Below are positions 9,352-17,654 of a stretch of DNA of 51,965 nucleotides, one piece after another. The notes below the pieces were generated by a model that worked only from the letters and a program-made list of their open reading frames with translations, made no database searches and was not told the DNA's origin. Each line of letters starts with the position of its first letter. Position 1 is the stretch's first letter. The DNA is from Candidatus Blautia excrementipullorum (lineage in GTDB: Bacteria; Bacillota; Clostridia; Lachnospirales; Lachnospiraceae). The translations under genes and the position numbers were made by a program. The DNA is taken from assembly GCA_019118645.1 (NCBI GenBank), contig DWYN01000051.1:1-51965 (forward strand), given 5' to 3'.

Positions 9352-11160
9352 TTATTTGTCGTCCAGCTTCAATACGCTCATAAACGCTTTCTGCGGGATC
9401 TCCACATTTCCTACCTGCCGCATGCGCTTTTTGCCTTCCTTCTGCTTCTCAAGCAGCTTCTTCTTACGGGTGATATCTCCGCCGTAGCATTTTGCAAGCA
9501 CATCCTTGCGCATGGCCTTCACCGTTTCCCGGGCTATAATTTTGCTTCCGATGGCTGCCTGAATAGGTATCTCAAACAGCTGGCGCGGAATTTCCTCTTT
9601 CAGCTTTTCGCACATCTTTCTGCCCCTCTCATAGGCAGTATCACTGTGAACGATAAAGGAAAGGGCATCCACCTCTTCTCTGTTCACCAGAATGTCCAGC
9701 TTCACAAGCTCGCTGCGCTCATAGCCGCACAGCTCGTAATCCAGAGACGCATAGCCTCTGGACCGTGATTTCAGCGCGTCGAAGAAATCATAAATGATCT
9801 CGTTGAGAGGCAGACGGTATTTCAGCAGCGCTCTCGTCTCCTCCATATAATCCATTCCCAGATACTGGCCTCTCCTCTCCTGGCACAGTTCCATAATCGC
9901 TCCGATATATTCTGTGGTTACCATGATTTCCGCATTTACCATCGGCTCTTCCATATAATCGATCTCCGAAGGATCCGGCAGATTTGTCGGATTGGTAAGA
10001 TCAATCACTTCGCCGTTGGTCTTATATACTTTATATATAACGCTGGGAGCCGTTGTCACAAGATCCAGATTATATTCTCTTTCCAGACGTTCCTGAATAA
10101 TCTCCAGGTGCAGAAGCCCAAGAAAGCCGCAGCGGAATCCGAATCCCAGAGCAACTGAGGTTTCCGGCTCATAAAACAGGGAGGCATCGTTTAACTGCAG
10201 TTTCTCCAGGGCATCCCGGAGGTCTCCGTATTTCGCGCCGTCCGCCGGATACAGGCCGCAATAGACCATCGGCTGTACCTTTTTATAGCCGGGAAGGGCC
10301 TCTGCGCAGGGTCTGTCGGCTTCTGTTACCGTGTCTCCCACATGAGTATCTCTTACGTTTTTAATGCTGGCGGTAAAATAACCAACCATTCCCGCGCTCA
10401 GTTCCTCGCAGGGAATAAACCTGCCGGCTCCAAAATACCCGACTTCCACTACATCTGCAGTAAATCCGGTAGCCATCATTTTTACTTTTGTTCCTTTTTT
10501 TACACGGCCGTCCATAAGCCTGCAGAAAACAATCACGCCTTTATAAGAATCATAAACAGAGTCAAAAATAAGTGCCTTCAAAGGCGCGTCCGCGTCCCCC
10601 TCCGGAGCCGGAATCTTTTTCACGATCTGCTCCAGCACCTCATCGATATTCAAACCTGTTTTCGCAGAAATCTGAGGAGCATCCTGAGCCTCCAGACCGA
10701 TCACATCCTCAATTTCATTAATAACCCGCTGGGGATCCGCACTGGGGAGATCAATTTTATTAATCACCGGAATCACATCCAGATCATGATCCAGCGCCAG
10801 ATAAACATTGGCAAGCGTCTGCGCTTCGATTCCCTGTGCCGCGTCCACCACCAGGATCGCTCCGTCACAGGCAGCCAGGCTTCTCGAGACCTCATAGTTG
10901 AAATCCACATGTCCCGGTGTATCTATCAGATTAAAAATATATTCTTCTCCATCCTTTGCCTTGTAGACAATACGAACCGCCTGGGATTTGATGGTTATCC
11001 CTCTCTCCCTTTCCAGATCCATATTATCCAGTACCTGCGACTGCATTTCTCTCTGGGTAAGCAGTCCTGTCTTTTCTATTATGCGGTCAGCCAGAGTGGA
11101 CTTCCCGTGATCAATATGTGCGATAATGCAGAAATTACGAATCTTGCTCTGATCTGTCAC
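9352..11160 (-). CDS. lepA: Elongation factor 4 (LepA)
   Basis: The 602-residue product is a full-length LepA translational GTPase. G-motifs are visible in order: AHIDHGKST (G1, near 13-21), RGITIKS (G2), DTPGHVDF (G3) and [10 protein letters not shown] (G4). The C-terminus ends in the basic LepA-specific tail with [18 protein letters not shown]4 remodels ribosomes and affects initiation or back-translocation. The start is GTG at 11160, with AGGAGG eleven bases upstream. Two promoter-like elements lie in the 250-base gap after spoIIP, so lepA can probably be expressed in growing cells independently of the sporulation genes upstream. Confidence 0.97.
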   Translation of the reverse strand: MTDQSKIRNFCIIAHIDHGKSTLADRIIEKTGLLTQREMQSQVLDNMDLERERGITIKSQAVRIVYKAKDGEEYIFNLIDTPGHVDFNYEVSRSLAACDGAILVVDAAQGIEAQTLANVYLALDHDLDVIPVINKIDLPSADPQRVINEIEDVIGLEAQDAPQISAKTGLNIDEVLEQIVKKIPAPEGDADAPLKALIFDSVYDSYKGVIVFCRLMDGRVKKGTKVKMMATGFTADVVEVGYFGAGRFIPCEELSAGMVGYFTASIKNVRDTHVGDTVTEADRPCAEALPGYKKVQPMVYCGLYPADGAKYGDLRDALEKLQLNDASLFYEPETSVALGFGFRCGFLGLLHLEIIQERLEREYNLDLVTTAPSVIYKVYKTNGEVIDLTNPTNLPDPSEIDYMEEPMVNAEIMVTTEYIGAIMELCQERRGQYLGMDYMEETRALLKYRLPLNEIIYDFFDALKSRSRGYASLDYELCGYERSELVKLDILVNREEVDALSFIVHSDTAYERGRKMCEKLKEEIPRQLFEIPIQAAIGSKIIARETVKAMRKDVLAKCYGGDITRKKKLLEKQKEGKKRMRQVGNVEIPQKAFMSVLKLDDK

Positions 11161-11278
11161 TTTACGGTTTTCCTCCTCTTTATCTCCATATATGTGTTTT
11201 CATCTTATTCGTGCCCCATTATAGCACACCCGCCAAAGGCAAGTCCAGATGCTTTCCCTGTCTGTCAAATTCTTTTTC

Positions 11279-11307
11279 ATTATACAAACATATGTTCCGA
11301 TTTGCAA
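11279..11307 (-). promoter_or_regulatory. Sigma-A promoter upstream of lepA (distal)
   Basis: TTGCAA (11307-11302) and TATAAT (11284-11279) are separated by exactly 17 bases on the minus strand. It lies about 120 bases upstream of the lepA start. A second TATAAT at 11223-11218 has only a poor -35. The rest of the 250-base spoIIP-lepA gap shows nothing else. Confidence 0.65.
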
Positions 11308-11410
11308 GACCTAATCCGCAAAATCTCCCCTCATTTATAAAGGAACCCGCACTTCACCCAAATCAGGCCTGAGGATCCGGGTATCCCTGCCGACTCTCTT
11401 TCATGGCAGA

Positions 11411-12715
11411 TTAAGAAGTTCCCGTCAGAACGCGGTTCAAAATGTCCGCAAAAGGCTCCATGGCATTTTTCACCTCCTGCACGGTGTTCGTCTGGGCCCC
11501 CGCCTCCAGCAGAATCGCCCGCGGCCTCAGGTGCAGGTTATATCGCAGCGCCGCCAGGTAAATGCCCCTGTAAAATTCCGGATAGTACTGTGCCGCCTGG
11601 TATTCCAGCTGAAATGAAAACGCCAGATTCTCCTGTATGTACGGGTTGGGAAGATATTCCACCGGACCGCCGTCCGCAGTATAGCTCAAACCGTTGTAAA
11701 ACATAATCTGTGCTGTAGGCTTTCCGTTGATTTCTGTAACAAGATGACGGTCTTCCGGAACCCCGTCACGGTGCAGATCAATAATGACTTCAATAGAAGG
11801 ATTTTCCTCCAGCACAGATTCGATGTAGGGCCGTGCATAATCATAGGCAGCGCTTCTGTCCAGCTGGCCGTTCACAAGGTCAAAAGTCTCCGTAACATGA
11901 AGCACCTGGTATCCGTAAGTCTCCGTCAGGATCTGCGCCAAATAGTTTCCGACTCCCACAATCGTGTCCTCTGTCATCCCCGCCCGGGAATCAGAAAACG
12001 TTTCCTGAGAGTGGCTGTGATAAATAAGAATCTGGGGGGTATCTGTTTTCTTTTCCAGGGTCAGGTCTTCTCCTAAAAAAGATGCCGCATTTAGCTGCTG
12101 CGCGCTTGTGGATGTTTTCGGGTCAACAATGAAAAAATGATTGAGGAGATAGTTATAGTCCGCCAGAGTCTTCGGGGCAAGGTCAATTTCCGGATGCGGG
12201 AGCACCTGCGCAGCCGCAGTCTGCGCGGCGGAAGTATCTTCAGACTCCGCCAGGCTCTCCCTGTTTTCCGTCTCCTCCTCAGGCTCCTCTGTTTTTTTGT
12301 CATCGTCCCCCGGAATTTCCGTTTCCGCTTCTTCCTTTTTCTCCGCTTCTATTTCATTCTCTTTTGTATTTCCAGCACTTCCCCCTGCCTGTTTCTGCTC
12401 TTCCGGCTGTTCTTCTTTTTCCCGGGAATGCCTGTCCCCTGTCTCTGTGCTTTTTTCCGTCTGATCCTGAGCCGAGCTCTGATTTTCCGCCTCCATCATT
12501 TCCTCCAGATAGCGGGTATTGTTTTCTACCAGCAGCCGGTAAGTTTCCGGGTCTTCCCGCTGGGGCATGTTTCTGGCTTTTTCTTCCAGAAAGCGGTACA
12601 GAGGAAGCTGTCTGTATATGTTTCCGCCAAGATAAAGCCATTCCGGCGTCACAGCCAGAACCGCAAAAAAGCACAGACTTAAAACTACGCAAAACACTTT
12701 CTGGAATCTTGTCAC
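11411..12715 (-). CDS. spoIIP: Stage II sporulation protein P
   Basis: The 434-residue product has an N-terminal membrane anchor (about residues 7-24), a long Glu/Thr/Lys-rich linker (about 70-170) and a C-terminal SpoIIP domain with the motif IYHSHSQETF and a second conserved HRDG within DLHRDGVPED. SpoIIP is the amidase/endopeptidase that, with SpoIID and SpoIIM, thins septal peptidoglycan and drives engulfment. The start is GTG at 12715 behind GAGGTG. It follows gpr by 43 bases, as in other Firmicutes, and has a candidate sigma-E promoter overlapping the gpr stop. The acidic linker is longer than usual. Confidence 0.93.
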   Translation of the reverse strand: MTRFQKVFCVVLSLCFFAVLAVTPEWLYLGGNIYRQLPLYRFLEEKARNMPQREDPETYRLLVENNTRYLEEMMEAENQSSAQDQTEKSTETGDRHSREKEEQPEEQKQAGGSAGNTKENEIEAEKKEEAETEIPGDDDKKTEEPEEETENRESLAESEDTSAAQTAAAQVLPHPEIDLAPKTLADYNYLLNHFFIVDPKTSTSAQQLNAASFLGEDLTLEKKTDTPQILIYHSHSQETFSDSRAGMTEDTIVGVGNYLAQILTETYGYQVLHVTETFDLVNGQLDRSAAYDYARPYIESVLEENPSIEVIIDLHRDGVPEDRHLVTEINGKPTAQIMFYNGLSYTADGGPVEYLPNPYIQENLAFSFQLEYQAAQYYPEFYRGIYLAALRYNLHLRPRAILLEAGAQTNTVQEVKNAMEPFADILNRVLTGTS

Positions 12716-12735
12716 AGGATCACCTCTTTCAAAGT

Positions 12736-12764
12736 ATCCTATGACAGGAATCCTATGATTATAC
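12736..12764 (-). promoter_or_regulatory. Candidate sigma-E promoter for spoIIP
   Basis: On the minus strand GTATAAT (12764-12758) and CATAGGAT (12743-12736) are spaced by 14 bases, close to the sigma-E pattern (-35 like GMATATT, -10 like CATACAAT). The predicted start falls just upstream of the spoIIP ribosome binding site. spoIIP is sigma-E controlled in Bacillus. The -10 octamer also occurs once more, 14 bases upstream. Confidence 0.45.
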
Positions 12765-13667
12765 TTCGCAGAAGGCCATATTAAGGCCCTCGGATATCGT
12801 ATAGCTTAAATATTTAACAGTCTCGTCCACATCCTTCGGCGTCACAAACATGCTGTAAAGATTCGGCGAGATCATTTCCTCCAGAAATTCTTTCTGCTCC
12901 TGTTCTTCCAGGGCATCCAGCAGATGCGCCATAGAGTCATGGACAATGGTTGCCGCATCCACTACTGTCGGAACGCCGATCCCAATCACTTTGACCTGCA
13001 GATTTTCCTCTGTGAGACCGATTCTGTGATTTTCAACTCCGGATCCCGGATGGATTCCTGTATCTGTGATCTGCACCGTCCTGCTCAGTCTTCTTACACT
13101 GCGCGCCGCCAGCGCGTCCACCGCAATTACCACGTCCGGCTTTGTTTCTGATACAATTCCCTGGACAATCTCCGATGTCTCCATTCCCGTCTGTGCCATC
13201 ACTCCCGGAACAATTCCGCTGATCCGGTGCATCGTATCTCTTCCAAGACTTTTCAGTCCGTACTCGCGGATAATATGGCGTGTCATGTGAAGATTCGCCA
13301 CCACATGAGGTCCAAGAGAGTCTGCTGTGATTGCCTGATTTCCCAGTCCGACCACCAGAATGGATTTCTCATGATCCAGATCAATAATCTGTTTCAGATG
13401 GCGGGCAATCTCCGCTGAAATCTCCCGGTGATAATCTTCATCCGCCGCAGAAAGATGAGGCGCTTCTATGGTAATATAATTTCCCTGCGGTCTTCCCATA
13501 GCCTTCGCACCGTTTTCTGTAGTGATTTTTACCACAGTTGTCCGGATATCTTTTTCCTCTTCATACTCTTCATGGATTTCCACTCCGCGGATTTCTGTAT
13601 TTTCCTCCGCAAAGCGCTCTGTTGTCTCCAGGGCCAGGTCTGTCCTGATTCTGCCGTTTCCCAACAT
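12759..13667 (-). CDS. gpr: Germination protease GPR
   Basis: The product matches the GPR endopeptidase that degrades small acid-soluble spore proteins at germination. Recognisable motifs include RTDLALE at the N-terminus, where the zymogen propeptide is normally cut, VVGLGNQAITADSLGP, GIVPGVMAQTGMET and VIAVDALAARS, and the protein has the usual length. I start it at ATG 13667, preceded by GGAGGG at seven bases, giving 302 residues; the frame is open 23 codons further but without a ribosome binding site. gpr sits between rpsT (divergent) and spoIIP, the classic Firmicutes arrangement. Confidence 0.95.
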   Translation of the reverse strand: MLGNGRIRTDLALETTERFAEENTEIRGVEIHEEYEEEKDIRTTVVKITTENGAKAMGRPQGNYITIEAPHLSAADEDYHREISAEIARHLKQIIDLDHEKSILVVGLGNQAITADSLGPHVVANLHMTRHIIREYGLKSLGRDTMHRISGIVPGVMAQTGMETSEIVQGIVSETKPDVVIAVDALAARSVRRLSRTVQITDTGIHPGSGVENHRIGLTEENLQVKVIGIGVPTVVDAATIVHDSMAHLLDALEEQEQKEFLEEMISPNLYSMFVTPKDVDETVKYLSYTISEGLNMAFCEV

Positions 13668-13729
13668 AATTTCACCCTCCGGTATTTTATTTTGACTGTA
13701 TTTTTTGTATTTTTTATGGGAATTATGTA

Positions 13730-13758
13730 TTGACATTCCAGGATATGTATACTAAAAT
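13730..13758 (+). promoter_or_regulatory. Sigma-A promoter of rpsT
   Basis: A perfect TTGACA (13730-13735) and TAAAAT (13753-13758) are separated by 17 bases. It lies in the divergent gpr-rpsT gap and leaves a leader of about 70 bases. Confidence 0.85.
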
Positions 13759-13837
13759 GTATAAGCATGTTCACAGGAGCGCCCGTGTCTGTTTCTGTGA
13801 CGTACCATTAAATATTCGGGAATGGAGGTGTGCTACA

Positions 13838-14101
13838 TTGGCTAACATCAAATCTGCTAAGAAAAGAATTTTAGTAAACAGAACCAAAGCTGCGAGAAAC
13901 AAATCTATCCGTTCTGCTGTTAAGACTTCCATCAAGAAGGTAGAAGCTGCAGTTCAGAATAATGATAAGGCTGCTGCACAGGCTGCTCTTACTGATGCTA
14001 TCGCAACCATCAGCAAGGCTACATCCAAAGGTGTTTATCACAAAAACAACTGTGCGAGAAAAGTTTCCCGTTTGACAAAAGCCGTAAACAGCATCGGCTG
14101 A
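13838..14101 (+). CDS. rpsT: 30S ribosomal protein S20
   Basis: The 87-residue, strongly basic, helical product beginning with ANIKSAKKR after the start is S20, which binds 16S rRNA early in small-subunit assembly. The start is TTG at 13838, with GGAGG nine bases upstream; a frame opening earlier (13730) would begin inside the promoter and is not credible. A non-ATG start is known for S20 in Escherichia coli, where it is part of autoregulation; whether that applies here is inference. It is transcribed alone, followed by a palindrome and a terminator. Confidence 0.97.
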   Translation: MANIKSAKKRILVNRTKAARNKSIRSAVKTSIKKVEAAVQNNDKAAAQAALTDAIATISKATSKGVYHKNNCARKVSRLTKAVNSIG

Positions 14102-14110
14102 TAGAGAACA

Positions 14111-14138
14111 TTTTTAATTATAAGCTTATAATTAAAAA
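14111..14138. repeat. Perfect 28-bp AT-rich palindrome after rpsT
   Basis: Positions 14111-14138 form a perfect inverted repeat with arms of 14 bases centred on AAGCTT. It starts nine bases after the rpsT stop and overlaps the A-run of the next terminator, so it could form an alternative 3' hairpin or protect the mRNA end. Confidence 0.85.
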
Positions 14139-14173
14139 AGACAGTCATAAACCCTCAATGACTGTCTTTTTTG
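14134..14173 (+). terminator. Bidirectional terminator between rpsT and the aldo/keto reductase
   Basis: A stem GACAGTCAT/ATGACTGTC (14140-14148 and 14158-14166) has a nine-base loop, with a T-run after it and an A-run before it. It can therefore terminate rpsT and the convergent aldo/keto reductase gene. Confidence 0.9.
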
Positions 14174-14200
14174 TTTTATCTAAAATATTTTATTCTGCCT

Positions 14201-15244
14201 TTATTTCTCAATGTTCTGGCTTCCCGTCGACCATACATGCTGCTCTTTTGCCGCAGCCGGTGTATTCTGCACCATCACGCCCACCAGCCTGTGCGGAACA
14301 TAGGCTTCTTCCAGATAATCCGTCTCCTCCGGCGTCAGTGTAATGTCTACTGCTTTTGCTGCTCCTTCTATATGGTGCATCTTTGTAGCCCCCACAACAG
14401 GAGCAGTCACTTTTGTCAGCAGCCATGCCAGAGAGATCTCCGTCATAGATACTCCTCTCTTCTCTGCCAGCTCTGCCACTCTCTCTATAATAACAGCATC
14501 CTGTTTGGCAGTAGAGTCATATTTCAGCTTTGCGTAGCTGTCTTCTTCCAGCCGTTTGGAGGTTTCTCCCGGATGCTTCGACAGTCTTCCTCCCGCCAGG
14601 GAACTGTACGGGGTCATGGCAATGTTGTCTTCGGCGCAGAGCCTGACCATTTCCCTTTCCTCCTCGCGGAAAATCAGATTATAATGGCTCTGTACAGAGA
14701 CAAATTTTGCAAAGCCTTCTCTCTCAGCCAGCGCGTTCGCCTTGGCCAGCTGGTAGGCAAAGCAGTTGGAGATTCCGATATACCGGGCTTTCCCAGCCTT
14801 CACTATGCGGTTAAGTCCGTCCATAATATCATAAAGGGGCGTTTCATAATCCCACATGTGATAAATATAAAGATCCACGTAATCCATCCCAAGATTTTTC
14901 AGGCTGGTATTGATCATGCGTTCAATATGCTGCTGCCCGGTAACTCCGTCCTGTATTTCCGCCTGCGTTCGTGGAAGAAATTTTGTGGCAACCACCACTT
15001 TTTCGCGGTCTGCAAAGTCTCTGAGCGCCCGTCCCACGTACTGCTCACTTGTTCCGCTCTGGTATCCGATAGCTGTATCAAAAAAGTTCACTCCCAGTTC
15101 CAGACCGCGCCGGATAATTTCTCGGGAATGCTCTTCGTCCAGCGTCCAGCTGTGCTGTCCGTTCTTCGCATCTCCAAATCCCATGCATCCCATGCAGATG
15201 CGCGATACATTTAATTCAGAATTTCCTAATTTTGTATACTGCAT
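14201..15244 (-). CDS. Aldo/keto reductase
   Basis: The 347-residue product is an aldo/keto reductase of the YhdN/Tas/IolS type, using NADPH to reduce carbonyls. The catalytic tetrad can be placed: Asp and Tyr in FFDTAIGYQSG, Lys in VVATKF and His in YIYHMWD. A C-terminal cofactor-binding stretch is present (VVGATKMHHIEGAAKAV). The start is ATG 15244, with AAGGAGG eight bases upstream. The same frame is open 38 codons further to an ATG at 15358, which lies almost on the predicted transcription start. Transcription must cross a strong terminator-like hairpin before the ribosome binding site, so expression may be attenuated. Substrate unknown. Confidence 0.9.
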   Translation of the reverse strand: MQYTKLGNSELNVSRICMGCMGFGDAKNGQHSWTLDEEHSREIIRRGLELGVNFFDTAIGYQSGTSEQYVGRALRDFADREKVVVATKFLPRTQAEIQDGVTGQQHIERMINTSLKNLGMDYVDLYIYHMWDYETPLYDIMDGLNRIVKAGKARYIGISNCFAYQLAKANALAEREGFAKFVSVQSHYNLIFREEEREMVRLCAEDNIAMTPYSSLAGGRLSKHPGETSKRLEEDSYAKLKYDSTAKQDAVIIERVAELAEKRGVSMTEISLAWLLTKVTAPVVGATKMHHIEGAAKAVDITLTPEETDYLEEAYVPHRLVGVMVQNTPAAAKEQHVWSTGSQNIEK

Positions 15245-15263
15245 TTTTATTTCCTCCTTTTTT

Positions 15264-15310
15264 GTCCAAAAAAGCAGCGCCGGACATTTTTCTGTCCCGA
15301 CACTGCTTTT
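15264..15310 (-). terminator. Intrinsic terminator just upstream of the aldo/keto reductase ribosome binding site
   Basis: On the minus strand, a stem of 13 pairs (two wobbles, one bulged G) with a GAAAAA loop is followed directly by six T. Its T-run ends about ten bases before the AAGGAGG of the reductase. Leaving no room for a promoter after it, it looks like an attenuator; it could also end the HD/phoH transcript. Confidence 0.75.
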
Positions 15311-15365
15311 CCAGGATCCGGCAATATCATGTACAGGAAAACTTACATTCCTATTCATATAGTAT

Positions 15366-15394
15366 ATTATAAGATCCGCGATATATAATGTCTA
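15366..15394 (-). promoter_or_regulatory. Promoter of the aldo/keto reductase leader
   Basis: TAGACA (15394-15389) and TATAAT (15371-15366) are 17 bases apart on the minus strand. The predicted transcript starts near 15359 and meets the terminator-like hairpin after about 50-90 bases. Nothing else is seen in 15395-15474. Confidence 0.65.
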
Positions 15395-15474
15395 ATGCCT
15401 GTTCTTTATTCTTATTCATGCATTTTATGCATGGCACTTCCGCCGATTCCACCAGCCCGCCAGCAGTCCTGTCT

Positions 15475-16137
15475 TCAGCAGAGCTTGCTGCCGTTTGCCG
15501 TAAGCTTAAATTTGCAATCCAGACATTCTGCCGCTCTGCGGCACATAATCATTCTCTTCAGAAAAATTTCAAAATAGTCCATCACTGTACAAATAGAATC
15601 GTCCAGTTCCAGCTCCATCTGTATAATTCCCTTTTCCTTATTGATATTCAGCCTGGAGGAGAGAGCCGCATAATTCACCCTGTCATGGATGTCAAAGCTG
15701 GCCGGAATTCTGTTCTGAACACGGTTTCTCCGGACATCTGTTTTATCGGCCAGAATCAGGGCTGCGGATACGCTGTCCACTGCAGTTCCTGTAGATTCAT
15801 CATGATGGCCGATGGCAGTAGTCACCGTCACGATATCCTTCAGCGGCATATCCAGCTCCTTGAGAATCTGGTAGGCCAGAATGGCGCCGCTGTGGGCATG
15901 ATCGCTCCGGTTGATGCTGTTTCCAATATCATGCATGTATCCGGCAATTCTTGCCAGCTCTATCTTATGTTTCCCATATCCCAGTTCCTTCAGGATTTTC
16001 CCGGCAGTATCCGCCACTTTTGCCGCATGCTTCCTGGAATGCTCGGTATAGCCCAGCTCATTGAGAATCCGGTTTCCCTGTTCTATGAGAAGATTGATCT
16101 CACTGTTTTCTCTGATCTGTTTAAAATCTGTCTGCAT
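15475..16137 (-). CDS. HD-domain phosphohydrolase
   Basis: The 220-residue product has an HD metal-dependent phosphohydrolase core: HSRKHAAKVA, then the HD pair in GYMHDIGNS, DHAHSGA and IGHHDE supply the metal ligands in the expected order. Substrate cannot be told from sequence; relatives act on nucleotides or cyclic nucleotides. The start is ATG 16137, overlapping the phoH stop by one base (TGATG) with GGAGG upstream, so translation is coupled to phoH. A C-terminal domain of about 80 residues follows the HD core and holds CRRAAECLDC, a possible metal site, though only two Cys are visible. Confidence 0.85.
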   Translation of the reverse strand: MQTDFKQIRENSEINLLIEQGNRILNELGYTEHSRKHAAKVADTAGKILKELGYGKHKIELARIAGYMHDIGNSINRSDHAHSGAILAYQILKELDMPLKDIVTVTTAIGHHDESTGTAVDSVSAALILADKTDVRRNRVQNRIPASFDIHDRVNYAALSSRLNINKEKGIIQMELELDDSICTVMDYFEIFLKRMIMCRRAAECLDCKFKLTANGSKLC

Positions 16138-17510
16138 CACAGCCTCCTCACCGCCTCCATGGCAAGGGCAGAACGCTCGCACTCTTCTGCCGCCATGGTA
16201 ATCTGCCAGCACAGAGGACTTCCCTTCATGTGTTCGGAGGCATAGCTGAGACCGTTGGTCCTCTCATCCAGGAACGGACGGTCAATCTGATTGGGATCCC
16301 CAAGAAGAATGATTTTTGTATCCTTTCCTGCCCGGGTAATAATTCCCTTAATCTGATCCGGCGTTGTGTTCTGTGCCTCATCTATGATCAGATATGTCTT
16401 TACAATGGAGCGTCCTCTTATAAAATTCAGCGCCTCTGCCTGAATGATTCCTCTGGCAAAAATTTCCTCCAGCTTCCCTTTCAGGAGCTCCTCATCCTGA
16501 TATCTCTCTTCCTCACTGGAATCAACAAGCTGTTCCAGATTGTCGATGACCGGCCTCATAAGCGGAGATATCTTTTCCTGTTCATCCCCCGGCAAAAAAC
16601 CAATGTCATCGTCAAACTGGGCATTAGGCCTGCAGACCAGAATGCGCCGGTATTCTCCCGTAGGATGATTCAGCAGCTTCTCCAGCCCTACCGCCAGAGA
16701 ATAAAAAGTCTTGCTTGTACCTGCCATTCCCTTTACAATCACAAGAGGAGCCTTATCCGCCGGCTGCATCAGGGCTTCCTGAAGGAAATACTGTCCGGCG
16801 TTTCTGGGGCTGATCCCATAAGGAGAATGTTTTCTGTACTCCAGCTTCCGTATAATCCCGTTTTCTACCCGTCCAAGCTGCGTTTTCTTTGCCGACTGAT
16901 CTGCCCGGAGAATCACGAACTGATTTTCTTCCAAAAACGGAACCTGGTTTTCTCCGTCCTCCTTTACAACGTAGACCTGGTCTGCCGGAACTCCCTTTTT
17001 CTTAAAATTCTTAAACAGTTCTTCCGGGACATAGACTTCACATCTTCCGGTATACTGACGTTCATGTTCCGATACCTGATCAGTAATAAAATTTTCTGCT
17101 TCCAGTCCCAAAATCTGCGCTTTGATTCTCAGCAGAATATCTTTGGTTACAAGAATCACCTGCTCTTCTCTGGACGATGACAGACCGGTGCAGACCTTCA
17201 GAATTCTGTTGTCCATGGTATCCACAGAAAGGTCTTCCGGGAGACAGACATCCACAAAATTTTTCTCTATCCGGAGCGTACCTCCGTTTTCCAGCCGCAC
17301 TCCCTCTGTCAGATCGCCCTTCTGTCTCTGCTGATCCAGGTATCTTATGACTTTCCTGGCGTTGGCGCCGATTTCTCCCTCTGCTTTTTTGAAATGATCC
17401 AGTTCTTCCAGAACCACCATAGGAAGGATAACCGCATTATCCTCAAAACTTTCGATGGCGTACGGCGCGTCAAGAAGAACATTTGTGTCAATTACATAAA
17501 TTTTAACCAT
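16137..17510 (-). CDS. PIN-PhoH family ATPase/ribonuclease
   Basis: The 457-residue product fuses an N-terminal PIN domain (IDTNVLLD near 6-13, further acidic residues in LEELDHF and DTMDNRIL) to a C-terminal PhoH-type P-loop domain with GMAGTSKTF (Walker A variant) and YLIIDEAQN (Walker B), followed by GDPNQID. This is the YlaK/PhoH2 architecture; characterised PhoH2 proteins are RNA helicases/RNases. The start is ATG 17510. It is the first gene of a two-gene unit with the HD phosphohydrolase. The unit sits between holA and rpsT, which are usually adjacent. Confidence 0.9.
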   Translation of the reverse strand: MVKIYVIDTNVLLDAPYAIESFEDNAVILPMVVLEELDHFKKAEGEIGANARKVIRYLDQQRQKGDLTEGVRLENGGTLRIEKNFVDVCLPEDLSVDTMDNRILKVCTGLSSSREEQVILVTKDILLRIKAQILGLEAENFITDQVSEHERQYTGRCEVYVPEELFKNFKKKGVPADQVYVVKEDGENQVPFLEENQFVILRADQSAKKTQLGRVENGIIRKLEYRKHSPYGISPRNAGQYFLQEALMQPADKAPLVIVKGMAGTSKTFYSLAVGLEKLLNHPTGEYRRILVCRPNAQFDDDIGFLPGDEQEKISPLMRPVIDNLEQLVDSSEEERYQDEELLKGKLEEIFARGIIQAEALNFIRGRSIVKTYLIIDEAQNTTPDQIKGIITRAGKDTKIILLGDPNQIDRPFLDERTNGLSYASEHMKGSPLCWQITMAAEECERSALAMEAVRRL

Positions 17511-17654
17511 ACTGCTTCCTTTCTGATCGCTTCAGCAATACCCTCAGTATAAAAGACTTGATTCCTTGTATACTGCGAGTATTTTCATTTTATAATAGTT
17601 TCGTCAGAATTATGGAAACATATTGGTTAAATATATGTAAAAATTCAGCAGGGC

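Noticed and set aside
13668-13729. Sigma-G promoter for gpr
   Set aside because: Candidate GTATA and CATAATT elements have wrong spacing (20 bases), so no call was made.
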